A stretch of 64,000 nucleotides of DNA from CAZJKO01 sp964546995 (GCA_964546995.1 CAZJKO010000002.1:4674-68673); one strand, 5' to 3'. Numbered from the stretch's first letter, positions 53,718 to 63,131 are shown. Numbers and translations: made by a program. Notes: generated by a model from the sequence alone, not told the origin.

Positions 53718-55419
53718 ACGCTTCTAATAACCTCTTATATACACCAGGTTCTACTAAATCAACTGCCCCAATCGACATCTCAAGAGCCTTTTGATAGTTC
53801 CCTTTAAAAAATAGAATCTGTGCCTGATCGAGTTTCTTATCCACTTCATCCATATAACTACGATATCGATTGCCATAAACCATCATCTTCTCTGCCATTT
53901 CAGCCGTTCGAATCATCTCATTCGTCGTATTAAAAAGTTTTAACACCAAATCTCTTGCTGTATCAACACGAGTATTCAAAATACGAATCACAATAGGCTT
54001 TTTCGATAATTCTTTGATAATCTCTAAAATTGCATCGTTAGCTTCCGATAATTGGACAAAATAATTATCGGTAATAATAGGAAGTTTATAAGAACGAATA
54101 CGCATCTTACATTGTTTTAATAGTTCTTGAATTTCTTCTAATTGTTCCCTAGCCCGAACTTCATCATCGTACATACTACCTAAAGATCTTAACGATTGAT
54201 CGAGTTCTTCTTCTAATTCTTTAAGCCTAGTAGATAATTCCTCAATCGCCTGATGAGACTTCGAATAAGGCATTTCCTTCTCCTTAACTTGTTTGGTAAG
54301 AGACTTATAATCGAGATTAATTTTAAGAAGGGATCCATTGACTGTATCGATCACCTTTACATCTTCATCAGTCAGATCGTACATATTTTTAATATCATCC
54401 AATTGTTTATAAATATCTTCGACAATTTTATTAATCTTCTTGATTTTCTTCTCAAAATCACCTCGAATTTCTTCGTACACTTTACGAGCAAGACGCTCTT
54501 TTTCAAAATCGTGAAACAAAGAATCTAAATAATCGAGCATCGTCTTAAGTTCGAACATCGCTTCTTCCAAATTGAGAACTTTCACCCGGTCCATAATATC
54601 ATTGACATGTTTACGAGACTCTTCTAAATTGTAATCGATTTTCAAATAATCGAGAGGATAACCATCCTTCACCATTTCTTGATATACTTCCTGAATTTGT
54701 TCCATACGCTTAGGAATTAATTGTAACGACATCAACACCAAATTAGGAACCTCATCAACAACAATCGTAATGTGATCGATCATTGCATCCAGTGCCTTCA
54801 CAATATGCACGACTTCACTATATTCATTTTGATCCATAGCAACTTCAAAATCCATAAACCGTTTCTCAATATTTTCAAACTGCAATTCAATCGTTTCCGT
54901 CACAGGATCGTATTCTGCTTTCTTCTCTTGAAAAGTACTCATCAATTCTCGATATTTTGCTTTTAACTTCGTAATGATACTACGGTACTTTTCATCACTA
55001 CGAGTAACTTCACGAATTTCTTCTAACAAATGATCTGCAGCAGAACGAGCTTTGTAAAGTTCCATTTCTGCTTTAGCTATTTTATAACGACTATTTTTAT
55101 AATCTTTCTTCTCAAGATACACATCCAAATCGATAATCATATCGTTGACCTTCATCAAACGATCTTCTTTAATCCACTCAAATCGCTCTTGCCAAGCCCG
55201 ATACTTTTCTTCCATTTTATCGTTCTTAATAATGGCTTCTACTTTCGATAATTCACTCATAACAGGGGTACTAGCGACAAGATTCTTCTCGGTCTCCAAA
55301 GATTCGACTTCCCTCTTCATTCTTTTTAGTCGAGCACCCTGAATCAAATTGAGCGTAACTGCGATCAGTGCCACGGCTAAAATAAAAAACGTAATCACAA
55401 GTAACGTAACACCTTGCAT
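53707..55419 (-). CDS. ezrA: EzrA septation-ring regulator
   Basis: 570 aa, normal EzrA length. One N-terminal transmembrane helix (about 5-25) and long coiled coils cover the rest; LYRIAKAEMELYKARSAADHLL and the late QAQILFFKGNYQKALEMS segment match EzrA. It modulates FtsZ rings at the membrane. AGGTG precedes the ATG. In Bacillus it is near nifZ and thiI. Confidence 0.95.
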   Translation of the reverse strand: MQGVTLLVITFFILAVALIAVTLNLIQGARLKRMKREVESLETEKNLVASTPVMSELSKVEAIIKNDKMEEKYRAWQERFEWIKEDRLMKVNDMIIDLDVYLEKKDYKNSRYKIAKAEMELYKARSAADHLLEEIREVTRSDEKYRSIITKLKAKYRELMSTFQEKKAEYDPVTETIELQFENIEKRFMDFEVAMDQNEYSEVVHIVKALDAMIDHITIVVDEVPNLVLMSLQLIPKRMEQIQEVYQEMVKDGYPLDYLKIDYNLEESRKHVNDIMDRVKVLNLEEAMFELKTMLDYLDSLFHDFEKERLARKVYEEIRGDFEKKIKKINKIVEDIYKQLDDIKNMYDLTDEDVKVIDTVNGSLLKINLDYKSLTKQVKEKEMPYSKSHQAIEELSTRLKELEEELDQSLRSLGSMYDDEVRAREQLEEIQELLKQCKMRIRSYKLPIITDNYFVQLSEANDAILEIIKELSKKPIVIRILNTRVDTARDLVLKLFNTTNEMIRTAEMAEKMMVYGNRYRSYMDEVDKKLDQAQILFFKGNYQKALEMSIGAVDLVEPGVYKRLLEAYEK

Positions 55420-55530
55420 ACATACACCTTCCTTTGATTCTTTACTAACATAATAATATCATATTTTAAACATTTTTTTACTATTTTTTTTAAATTTCAA
55501 TAAAAAGAAGGAAAATAACGCATGTTTTCC

Positions 55531-55559
55531 TTGACGTAACATACATTTTTTTATATAAT
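55531..55559 (+). promoter_or_regulatory. rpsD promoter
   Basis: TTGACG (55531-55536), 17-nt spacer, TATAAT (55554-55559). Confidence 0.8.
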
Positions 55560-55566
55560 TGTTCTT

Positions 55567-55737
55567 GCATATTGACTTGATGCAGCAGATTTTGAAACGA
55601 TTAATGTGTTTTGAAAATGTAAGTAACGTAAGTCATAGAGTGACAAGCTGCTAAACGCGAAAACATGAGACAACAACTCCCTAATCGTTGGCAAAATCAC
55701 TACTTAAGTAATATGAAAGAAGAAAGGATGTGTAAAA
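55567..55737 (+). promoter_or_regulatory. candidate S4 (rpsD) autoregulatory leader with pseudoknot
   Basis: About 170 nt of untranslated leader. GCAGC (55582-55586) can pair with GCTGC (55647-55651), and AACGATTA (55596-55603) with TAATCGTT (55682-55689). The order 5'-1, 5'-2, 3'-1, 3'-2 gives an H-type pseudoknot, as expected for S4 autoregulatory leaders, in which S4 represses its own mRNA. Confidence 0.55.
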
Positions 55738-56340
55738 ATGGCTAGATATACTGGTCCAAGTTACAAACAAGCACGTCGTGTTGGTTTCTCTATCAGCGAA
55801 ACAGGAAAAGAACTTGCCAAAAGACCTTATGGTCCTGGACAACACGGAAATGCTCGCAAGGGCAAATTATCAAACTACGGAGTACAATTAAAAGAAAAAC
55901 AAAAAGTACGTTTTATGTACGGATTAACTGAAAGACAATTCCGTAAGACTTTCGATGAAGCAGCAAAACTAAAAGGAATTCATGGTGAAGATTTCTTAAA
56001 ATTACTAGAATCAAGATTAGATAACTTAGTATACCGTTTAGGATTTGCTTCAACTCGTCGTGGAGCAAGACAACTGGTAAACCATGGACACATTACTGTC
56101 AATGGTAAAAAGGTAGATATTCCTTCTTATCGTGTAAAAGTAGGATCAACCATTGCCTTAAAAGAAAACTCAAAAGATCATAAAGCAGTAAAAGATTCAC
56201 TTGAAAAAGTAACGAGCCGTGTCGAATTCGTAACTTTCGATGAAAACAAATTAGAAGGAAAGTTCGTTCGTTTACCAGAACGAAATGAATTAAATGCCGA
56301 CATCAATGAATCATTAATCGTTGAATTCTATAATAAGTAA
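55738..56340 (+). CDS. rpsD: ribosomal protein S4
   Basis: 200 aa. [17 protein letters not shown] start, S4 RNA-binding domain [21 protein letters not shown] (about 115-135) and terminal [10 protein letters not shown]. It is a primary 30S assembly protein. AGGATG precedes the ATG. Placement between ezrA and tyrS fits the Bacillus order. Confidence 0.98.
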   Translation: MARYTGPSYKQARRVGFSISETGKELAKRPYGPGQHGNARKGKLSNYGVQLKEKQKVRFMYGLTERQFRKTFDEAAKLKGIHGEDFLKLLESRLDNLVYRLGFASTRRGARQLVNHGHITVNGKKVDIPSYRVKVGSTIALKENSKDHKAVKDSLEKVTSRVEFVTFDENKLEGKFVRLPERNELNADINESLIVEFYNK

Positions 56341-56342
56341 AA

Positions 56343-56375
56343 AAAGATCTAGTTTTAAAAACTAGGTCCTTTTTA
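56343..56375 (+). terminator. rpsD terminator
   Basis: GATCTAGTTTT-taa-AAACTAGGTC (one mismatch) followed by CTTTTT. Confidence 0.75.
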
Positions 56376-56438
56376 TTTGTCGATCATGATAGTTAAAATG
56401 ATGTACAATGTTTAAAATTTTATCCACAAGTTTTGTAA

Positions 56439-56462
56439 AAAAAAGAAGGTCTACCAAACCTT
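56439..56462 (-). terminator. terminator overlapping the end of the beta-propeller gene
   Basis: AAGGT-7 nt-ACCTT with T residues on the minus strand. Confidence 0.5.
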
Positions 56463-57722
56463 CACTAATTTATCATCTCGAAAAAGATATCTTCTAGAGT
56501 AAAAATCTTTTCCATTACCTTTTAAAATCTTTAAATCTTTATCACAGGAATTACTATACCCAAACACCAAGTAATCTTGGTTGTCTTTAACAAGACCCAT
56601 CATATAATCGTCCATACTGCCTCCAAACTCCTGCTTAGAAAGAAGATTACCTTCCATATCGTAAGTAAAAAACAAACCATGATAACGGAAAACATTCAAC
56701 TGATCCGTTGACGCTTTCTTATCAAGAACAGCAGAGTGTCCTACCATGACAAGATGGTCGCGATCGATGATAAGATCGTTAAATCGCTCCATACCATCCC
56801 CTTGATAAGTCACAGCAAAACGAATATTACCATCAAAATCATAACCCAACAAAATCGCATCGGTATCAAAATCATTTTCATCATCGCTTACTTTTGTCGA
56901 TCCAACAACATAGAGCATCTCTCCATTAGAAACAATAGAACTAAATCCAATCTGATCCGTATAATTGTAATTTTTCACAAATTGCCGTTCCAAATTCAAA
57001 TCGTATTTCACCAAAAGTCCTGTCTTCATCGCATCTTTTCCCACAACATAAAGAAAGTCATCGACCAAGACAAAAGAAGAAAACATACCTGACTTTTCGC
57101 CACCAAAGAAACTTTTTCCAAGTAATTCTCCCGAAGAAGAGTAACGGGCAATAACTCCACCACCAGTATCACGGAAACCGATCTCTGTAGGTGGAAAGAT
57201 ACTTTGTCCAATCACATAATACTGATCATGGATAACAAGGGCTTGTACAAATTTAGAGTCTCCCAACTCTTGAAACTGTTTCTCCCATACGATATTACCA
57301 TCAAAATCATATTTAACGATGAGAGCATCTCTCGTATCATTCTTTATTTGATCATCGCTAAAAGCACCACTACCAACAGCCAAAATGCCATCGTCAAGAA
57401 AAAGTCCAGAATAGAAAGTTGAAGCCTTTGCACGCTCGTACTGAAGCTCCATACTCATAGTTCTATGTTTATCATAACGAACCATTTTTGCTTTCTCAAA
57501 CCCTCCAGTATAATCGTACTTTTTACTATCGTGAAAATCACTACTACCAAAAGAAAGATAACCATCATCCAAAACGACCATATCGTTAGTGATATCGTAA
57601 TACACTTGACGATGATCTTTCTCATACTTTTGATAGATCAAAAAGATCACTTCGCAAGATAAGATAAAAATCAAAACAAACGAAAGAAATTTCAAAACAC
57701 CTTTAAGCGTAACTGGCTTCAC
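56451..57722 (-). CDS. membrane-anchored beta-propeller-like protein
   Basis: 423 aa. One N-terminal transmembrane helix (about 8-30) and then repeated blades of about 50 residues with the pattern LIVKYDFDGNIVWEKQF, LVKYDLNLERQ, GYDFDGNIRFA and FTYDMEGNLLSKQEFGG. This PQQ-like repeat structure suggests a 6- to 7-bladed propeller outside the cell. It lies directly upstream of nothing else on its strand and 26 bp after tyrS. Function unknown. Confidence 0.75.
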   Translation of the reverse strand: MKPVTLKGVLKFLSFVLIFILSCEVIFLIYQKYEKDHRQVYYDITNDMVVLDDGYLSFGSSDFHDSKKYDYTGGFEKAKMVRYDKHRTMSMELQYERAKASTFYSGLFLDDGILAVGSGAFSDDQIKNDTRDALIVKYDFDGNIVWEKQFQELGDSKFVQALVIHDQYYVIGQSIFPPTEIGFRDTGGGVIARYSSSGELLGKSFFGGEKSGMFSSFVLVDDFLYVVGKDAMKTGLLVKYDLNLERQFVKNYNYTDQIGFSSIVSNGEMLYVVGSTKVSDDENDFDTDAILLGYDFDGNIRFAVTYQGDGMERFNDLIIDRDHLVMVGHSAVLDKKASTDQLNVFRYHGLFFTYDMEGNLLSKQEFGGSMDDYMMGLVKDNQDYLVFGYSNSCDKDLKILKGNGKDFYSRRYLFRDDKLVKVW

Positions 57723-57748
57723 CTTATCACTCCCTCTCCAACTAAAAA

Positions 57749-58972
57749 TTAATAATGAAATACAAAATACTTCTTCTTTCCTCGCCTTAAAATGATGTAT
57801 TTAGAATGAAGAGCTTGATCTTTACAAATAACAAAATCTTCATCCGTGACTTTATTCCCATTGATCGTAATAGAACCATTGCGAATAAATTCTCTCGCTT
57901 CGCGCTTGCTACTACAAATATGTTGTTCAGTAAGCAAATCGATAAGTGGAATAGAAGAAGAAAGAGAACAGCTAGGAAGCCCTTTAAACGCTTCTTCTAC
58001 TTGTGATAAACTAAGATGTTGAATATCGCCTGTAAATAGAGATTTACTAATAGCTACAGCCTCTAAATAAGCATCTTCCCCATGTAAAAATACAATCACA
58101 TCTTTAGCTAAAGCTTTATGAGCCTCTCTTCCCTCTGGAAAAAGCTTATGCTCTTCTTCCAACGCCTTAATCTCATCGACCGATAAAAAAGTCAAATACT
58201 TCAAATAATCGATAACCTTCTCATCTTCGACATTTAAAAAGAATTGATATAACTCATATGGAGAAGTCTTCTCGCGATCTAGCCAAATAGCTCCTCCCTC
58301 ACTTTTCCCAAATTTAGTTCCATCGGCCTTCGTCAAAAGAGGCATCGTAAGTCCATACGCTTCTCCCCCTACCTTTTTACGAATAAGTTCAATACCAGAA
58401 GTAATATTTCCCCATTGATCTTGTCCCCCAAGTTGTAACACACAATTGTGATTCAAATACAAATGAAGAAAATCCAAAGCCTGTAAAATCATATACGAAA
58501 ACTCAGTATAAGTAATACCGATATCGAGTCTACTCTTAACCGTTTCTTTATTAAGCATATAATTAAGATTAAAATATTTTCCGTAATCTCTTAGATAATC
58601 CAAAAAATGAATCTCTTTACTCCAATCGTAATTATTAACGACCGTAAATCCAAAAATTTCCTCCACTTGCTTTCTCAATTTTTGATAATTGTAATCGAGT
58701 TGTTCTTTGGTAATCATCGGCCGTTCTGCATTAGGTTTAGGATCCCCAATTAACCCTGTCGCTCCACCAACCAACAAAATGGGATGATGTCCTGCCTCTT
58801 TAAGCCTACGTGCCATCGAAAACGTCGAATAATGCCCAATATGCATACTATCTCCTGTTGGATCTGTCCCAATATAAAAAGTAAGCCCCCCTTTGTTTAA
58901 CTTTTCAATCAAATCAGGACTACTAATATCATTAATGAGCCCTCTCCATTTCAATTCTTCAAATAATGTCAT
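57749..58972 (-). CDS. tyrS: tyrosyl-tRNA synthetase
   Basis: 407 aa class I synthetase. HIGH motif (MHIGHYST) near residue 43, KFGKS in the KMSKS position near 230, and a C-terminal S4-like domain (EAREFIRNGSITINGNKV). Charges tRNA-Tyr. GGAG precedes the ATG. A Tyr T-box leader lies upstream. Confidence 0.98.
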   Translation of the reverse strand: MTLFEELKWRGLINDISSPDLIEKLNKGGLTFYIGTDPTGDSMHIGHYSTFSMARRLKEAGHHPILLVGGATGLIGDPKPNAERPMITKEQLDYNYQKLRKQVEEIFGFTVVNNYDWSKEIHFLDYLRDYGKYFNLNYMLNKETVKSRLDIGITYTEFSYMILQALDFLHLYLNHNCVLQLGGQDQWGNITSGIELIRKKVGGEAYGLTMPLLTKADGTKFGKSEGGAIWLDREKTSPYELYQFFLNVEDEKVIDYLKYLTFLSVDEIKALEEEHKLFPEGREAHKALAKDVIVFLHGEDAYLEAVAISKSLFTGDIQHLSLSQVEEAFKGLPSCSLSSSIPLIDLLTEQHICSSKREAREFIRNGSITINGNKVTDEDFVICKDQALHSKYIILRRGKKKYFVFHY

Positions 58973-58990
58973 GATAATTCTCCTTTCAAT

Positions 58991-59205
58991 AAAAAACGCC
59001 CTTATCCAAAAGATAAGGACGAAAAATTCCGTGGTACCACCTTAATTCATAAGTAACACTTATGCACTCGAACTAGATAACGGAAGTAACCCGCTTTTCT
59101 CCAATTTGGTAATTCATAACAATCGTTTTCTTAGTTTTCACCACCACTAAGTCTCTTTCTAAAACATATTGCTACTACTTTCAAATCTTCATAGAAAATC
59201 TATCG
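58991..59205 (-). promoter_or_regulatory. T-box riboswitch of tyrS (specifier TAC)
   Basis: The T-box motif AAGGTGGTACCACGGAA is at 59027-59043, followed by a terminator CCTTATC-ttttg-GATAAGG with T run (58991-59020). Stem I base GATTTG/CAAATT brackets a specifier loop whose TAC (59109-59111) is the tyrosine codon. It lets uncharged tRNA-Tyr switch on tyrS. Confidence 0.9.
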
Positions 59206-59210
59206 GATTC

Positions 59211-59240
59211 AGTATAACATATTCGCTAATTTATTGTCAA
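59211..59240 (-). promoter_or_regulatory. tyrS T-box promoter
   Basis: On the minus strand TTGACA (59235-59240), 18-nt spacer, TATACT (59211-59216). Confidence 0.75.
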
Positions 59241-59348
59241 ACCTATTTTTAATGCTTTTCTAACAACCAATCGATTATAATTTTATCGGTTTTGTACAAT
59301 ATATTCATTAGAACAACATAAAACACATCATAAATGTGTTTGATAAAA

Positions 59349-59930
59349 CTACTTCTTAATATAAGGATTTGCCTTTTCTTCTTCCTTGTCATCCAAATGC
59401 TTTTTAAAATCTTGAATCTCCTGTTTCAACGCTTTTAACTGTTCTAATTGTTTTTCATTCGAACTTAGAGTGCGTTCCTCCTCTTCTGAATTTCTTTCAA
59501 AAGCAACGTCCCGATCACGACTATCTTTATGAAGTTTTATTGTTGAAGCATCCTCTTTTCGCATTTCCGACTTTGCAAAAATGGAAAGAGCATGAAACCC
59601 AGTAGGACGTTTTTGATATTCCTTCTTCTCTTCTTCCGTCATTTCTTCCAGTGCGTCTATACAAGAAAATTGATCGATAAAAACAGGACGATTGTTACTG
59701 TAATCCATAGCATGTTTCATTGCAGCTATAATATTTAAAAAGGGAATAAATAGACAAGTAATCGCCATCCGCGAAATATCCGAATTCATTTGATCTGTAA
59801 ACTCTGAAATGCGCTTCATATCGATCTTATAACCAGAATCGGCAACATCTTTCATCACCTGAAAACTAGTAGTAACTTCCATAACACCACTAGAAACAAC
59901 AGTAGTAAACCATAATAATAAAAATCCCAT
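59349..59930 (-). CDS. membrane protein with cytosolic coiled coil, unknown
   Basis: 193 aa. Hydrophobic segments lie at about 1-15 and 54-72, with a helical region containing SGYKIDMKRISEF between them. The C-terminal 90 residues are charged and predicted coiled coil (KQLEQLKALKQEIQDF). No family recognised. It stands alone; the 108 bases between it and the tyrS promoter hold a weak hairpin (59321-59341) that may end its transcript. Confidence 0.65.
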   Translation of the reverse strand: MGFLLLWFTTVVSSGVMEVTTSFQVMKDVADSGYKIDMKRISEFTDQMNSDISRMAITCLFIPFLNIIAAMKHAMDYSNNRPVFIDQFSCIDALEEMTEEEKKEYQKRPTGFHALSIFAKSEMRKEDASTIKLHKDSRDRDVAFERNSEEEERTLSSNEKQLEQLKALKQEIQDFKKHLDDKEEEKANPYIKK

Positions 59931-60002
59931 AACGTACCTCCATTAATGATGAACTAGTATAACATAGGAGAAAAAGGAAATCAATAAAATGTTCACATTT
60001 AC

Positions 60003-60042
60003 AAAAAAACGGTATGTATCTAATACGAGATATCATACCGTT
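60003..60042 (-). terminator. ytxH terminator
   Basis: AACGGTATG pairs with CATACCGTT, enclosing an inner TATCT/AGATA stem and a 6-nt loop, with a T run on the minus strand. Confidence 0.85.
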
Positions 60043-60052
60043 CCAAAACTCA

Positions 60053-60481
60053 TTATTTCTCTTTTTTCTCTAATTTAGCAAGTACTTCACTTACGACATC
60101 GATTGCCTTCATGCGAACTTCTTCAGCAGCATCTCTTAAAATAGGAGTTCCCTTTTCAATCGCCATACTGACAAGTTCATCACATTTCGCTTTAATCTGT
60201 TTTCCCTTTTGTTTAGCAATCTTCAATACTTTTTCTTTATCTAAATCTTCGAGTTCTGTTTTGATTTCATCGATCTTATCTTCCAAAGCAATCTTTACTT
60301 CATCGATATCGATATCTTTAACTTTTCCAATAAGCTCATCGATCTTTTGCTTAAGTTGCCGTCTTGTTTCACTACCCTTATTTGGTGCAAATAAAATGCC
60401 AAGTCCTGCACCTACTGCTGCACCCAATAAAAACTTACCAGCACCACTTTTTTTCTTTGTACTTGTTTTTTCTTTACTCAT
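60053..60481 (-). CDS. ytxH: YtxH-like general-stress protein
   Basis: 142 aa. The glycine-rich membrane segment KFLLGAAVGAGLGILFAPNKG at about 15-35 is the YtxH hallmark, followed by a long Lys/Glu/Asp helical tail. In Bacillus ytxGH are stress-related. The second of two ATG codons has GGAGG at good spacing and overlaps the ytxG stop. Confidence 0.85.
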   Translation of the reverse strand: MSKEKTSTKKKSGAGKFLLGAAVGAGLGILFAPNKGSETRRQLKQKIDELIGKVKDIDIDEVKIALEDKIDEIKTELEDLDKEKVLKIAKQKGKQIKAKCDELVSMAIEKGTPILRDAAEEVRMKAIDVVSEVLAKLEKKEK

Positions 60482-60761
60482 CATAATCCTCCTCTTTCTT
60501 TTTCCGATGAAATAATCTAGAAACGACACTACTAATGGTATCGACAATACGATCAGATAAAAGTGCTAATTTATCTGTAATGGCATCAACCATATGAAAA
60601 GCATTATCCAAAGAATGAACCTTTGTCTCAACATCACGAACAACCCGGTTCACAGAATCCAACGTATAGATAAGTTTAATGCCCAAAATAATTAATACCA
60701 CTAATAATATAATACCCAAAACGTACAACATTATTGATAAAAACAACATAAATTCGTCCAT
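60474..60761 (-). CDS. ytxG: YtxG-like DUF948 protein
   Basis: 95 aa. An N-terminal hydrophobic helix (about 6-30) followed by amphipathic helix with NRVVRDVETKVHSLDNAF fits DUF948/YtxG. It overlaps ytxH by 8 bases, and the pair is conserved in Bacillus. Confidence 0.82.
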   Translation of the reverse strand: MDEFMLFLSIMLYVLGIILLVVLIILGIKLIYTLDSVNRVVRDVETKVHSLDNAFHMVDAITDKLALLSDRIVDTISSVVSRLFHRKKKEEDYDE

Positions 60762-60764
60762 AAA

Positions 60765-61682
60765 TTACCCCTTATCCTCATACATAGAATCAATTAAATC
60801 AAATAAATTATCTTCAAGTGCCTCTTTTTTATTGTCTTCCTCATCAGAATCGAGATCTTTATTCTTATAAACTCGTCTTCCTGTCGCTTTTTCTTTTGAT
60901 GCATCTTTATAATCGATATTGTATTCGAGACCTAAATCTTGGAAGTACTCTTCTGCATCGCCAACAGTGACTTTACTAACGGCAGGAGTATCATCATCCC
61001 TCATATTAAACAAAAGATTATCGTCTTCTTCAATGGCATTATACTCTTCGTGGTAACGTTCCTTTTTCTTCTCCTCTGCATCCATAGCAAGTCCAATTTC
61101 ACTCGTCAAATCACCATAAGCTTTCTCCCGAACAGCATCGATATCCATCTTACCCTTATATCCACTAATGCGAACATCTCTCTTAGAAGACACTTCATCC
61201 TTCGTATAATTACGATCTAACACTCCATAAATAGGAGAAATAATAGGAGAAGGTCGAAACATCTTTACTTCCTCCTTCTTTTCATAAGCACCATATTCAG
61301 GGATTTGATAATCCCGTTTCTTTTGATACAAATCAACTTTCTTTTCTTCTTTTCTCTGATAAAGAGGGGTAGATTTCGGTTTTGTAACAACGGGAGGCTC
61401 AGGTTTAAAATCTTCATCCTCAAACGTCATAGGAAACTTAAAAGACCCATCTGGCTTCAATAGTTCCCGATCCGAAACCACATCATCTTTAGGTAATTCT
61501 TTTTTTTCTTCGATAGAAGAATTTCTAACTTCTCTACTAGAATTAGAACTAGAAGTAGAAGAAAGATCGATCTTCTTTGCAATCGGAGCTTTCTCTTTTC
61601 TCTTAACAGGAGTTCTCTCTTCTTCAATCTCAACGTACTCTTCTTCAAAAAGAGCATTTTTAAGTTTATCAAACAATTTCAT
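60765..61682 (-). CDS. acidic low-complexity protein with FRPSPIISPIYG motif
   Basis: 305 aa. A conserved start KLFDKLKNALFEEEYVEIEEE, a long Lys/Glu/Ser linker, and a central block FRPSPIISPIYGVLDRNY. The rest is acidic. The block is a recognisable conserved segment in several Firmicutes proteins of unknown role. GAGGTG precedes the ATG at 61682. It is 3 bp upstream of ytxG and follows a lipoprotein gene by 11 bp. Confidence 0.65.
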   Translation of the reverse strand: MKLFDKLKNALFEEEYVEIEEERTPVKRKEKAPIAKKIDLSSTSSSNSSREVRNSSIEEKKELPKDDVVSDRELLKPDGSFKFPMTFEDEDFKPEPPVVTKPKSTPLYQRKEEKKVDLYQKKRDYQIPEYGAYEKKEEVKMFRPSPIISPIYGVLDRNYTKDEVSSKRDVRISGYKGKMDIDAVREKAYGDLTSEIGLAMDAEEKKKERYHEEYNAIEEDDNLLFNMRDDDTPAVSKVTVGDAEEYFQDLGLEYNIDYKDASKEKATGRRVYKNKDLDSDEEDNKKEALEDNLFDLIDSMYEDKG

Positions 61683-61693
61683 ACGAATCACCT

Positions 61694-62359
61694 CTATTCT
61701 TGTATCTCTGTATCAAGATGGTCTTCATCATGAACATCATCTTCATCTTTTGTATAATTATCGTATTCTTTTACATAATCTAGGAAATCGCCCACTTCAC
61801 GTTTTGGTTTAAAAATATTAAACGATTCCTCTTTGTAGTTCAGTGCATTATCCCCAATCAAGGATTCGATTACTTGATCATTAAATTGAACAGAAGACAA
61901 CACATAACTAATGGTAATCAAAGCATCTTGAAGCTTTGCTTTAGGAACATAAGCTTCAATCTTAGCATAATGGTACATTGCCTCAACAAAATAAGCATTC
62001 TTTGCTTCATTAATTTCCAAATACCCATCATGCCCACGATAGGAAAGAGCTTTAGAATAATAAGCATCTTTATTTTCTTTATAAGATTCTTTTATTTTAT
62101 GATAGTAAGAAATAACATCCACATAGAGATAATAAGATTCTCCCTGATAACGAAGATGCACATTATAATCGGTTTTACTAAGCTTACTCATCCCTTTAGG
62201 AAGATAATACTTATAACCTTCTGCAACTTGATTCACCAAATGAGACGAAGAAGACAAAACCGTATCTAAAATGCGATCGATTGTTTGATCTTCAATTTTA
62301 ACAACCGTACAACCACTAAATAACATAGTAACAGAGAGTAAAATAAGTACTTTTTTCAT
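61694..62359 (-). CDS. lipoprotein of unknown function
   Basis: 221 aa. Signal peptide with lipobox LFSGC (Cys17). The body is helical with many Tyr residues (EGYKYYLPKGMSKL, RGHDGYLEIN) and ends acidic. It begins a run toward ytxGH. Role unknown; possibly an envelope partner of its neighbours. Confidence 0.75.
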   Translation of the reverse strand: MKKVLILLSVTMLFSGCTVVKIEDQTIDRILDTVLSSSSHLVNQVAEGYKYYLPKGMSKLSKTDYNVHLRYQGESYYLYVDVISYYHKIKESYKENKDAYYSKALSYRGHDGYLEINEAKNAYFVEAMYHYAKIEAYVPKAKLQDALITISYVLSSVQFNDQVIESLIGDNALNYKEESFNIFKPKREVGDFLDYVKEYDNYTKDEDDVHDEDHLDTEIQE

Positions 62360-62415
62360 GTTTCACCTACTCTAAATCTATTATAACAAATTTTTTATAA
62401 AATACCTATCTTTTT

Positions 62416-63063
62416 TTAAGATTTTTCATGGTTTAACACTTTAGTTGCCACAACATAATAGATTTTCATTCCCATCTTAACAAATTTATCTTCGTATTCT
62501 GTCGTAATATTGGGAATAGAGGTATCTTTATGCAAATCCAAAGAAAGATCCAAAAAAGTATAACCATTTTGACTAAAAGAAAGAAGAGAATAAGAAAATA
62601 AATCTTCGTTATCGGTCTTCATAACAACAAGAGGATCACCCCGAAATAAGGAATCGTACTTTGCTAAAAATAAAGGACTACTAAGACGTCTTAAAGCATG
62701 ACGTTTCTTGGGCCATGGATCAGAAAAATTTAAATAGATCGTATCGATTTCATGATCGAAGACCGAATCGATCGATAAAGCATTCATTCGAATGATGTAC
62801 AAGTTAGATAATCCATCAGGAATCTTTGGAAGTGCCCGTGCCAAAACACTATCGAACTTTTCGATTCCAATAAAATTAATATCGGGGTGCGTCATCGCTT
62901 GACGAAGAAGAAATTGCCCCTTGCCCATTCCTATTTCTACATGAATTGGATTAGTATTACCAAACAAATCACACCATTTACCAACATAATCCAAAGGATG
63001 TTTAACTACGTATGGACTTTGTTCTAAAATGTCTTCTTTCCCTTTTATATTTCTAAGTCGCAT
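62416..63063 (-). CDS. trmB: tRNA (guanine-N7)-methyltransferase
   Basis: 215 aa Rossmann methyltransferase. VEIGMGKGQFLL is the SAM motif and FSDPWPKKRHALRRL the family signature. It makes m7G46 in tRNA. In Bacillus ytmQ/trmB lies near the ytx genes, as here. Confidence 0.96.
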   Translation of the reverse strand: MRLRNIKGKEDILEQSPYVVKHPLDYVGKWCDLFGNTNPIHVEIGMGKGQFLLRQAMTHPDINFIGIEKFDSVLARALPKIPDGLSNLYIIRMNALSIDSVFDHEIDTIYLNFSDPWPKKRHALRRLSSPLFLAKYDSLFRGDPLVVMKTDNEDLFSYSLLSFSQNGYTFLDLSLDLHKDTSIPNITTEYEDKFVKMGMKIYYVVATKVLNHEKS

Positions 63064-63103
63064 GATATCTCCCCATTTCTAGACTATTATACAATATTAA
63101 GAG

Positions 63104-63131
63104 ACCATTTGCAAAAGTCCTGCATATAATA
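63104..63131 (+). promoter_or_regulatory. sigma-K-like promoter of the coat-like gene
   Basis: AC at 63104-63105, 17 nt, CATATAATA (63123-63131), fitting CATAnnnTA. Confidence 0.5.
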
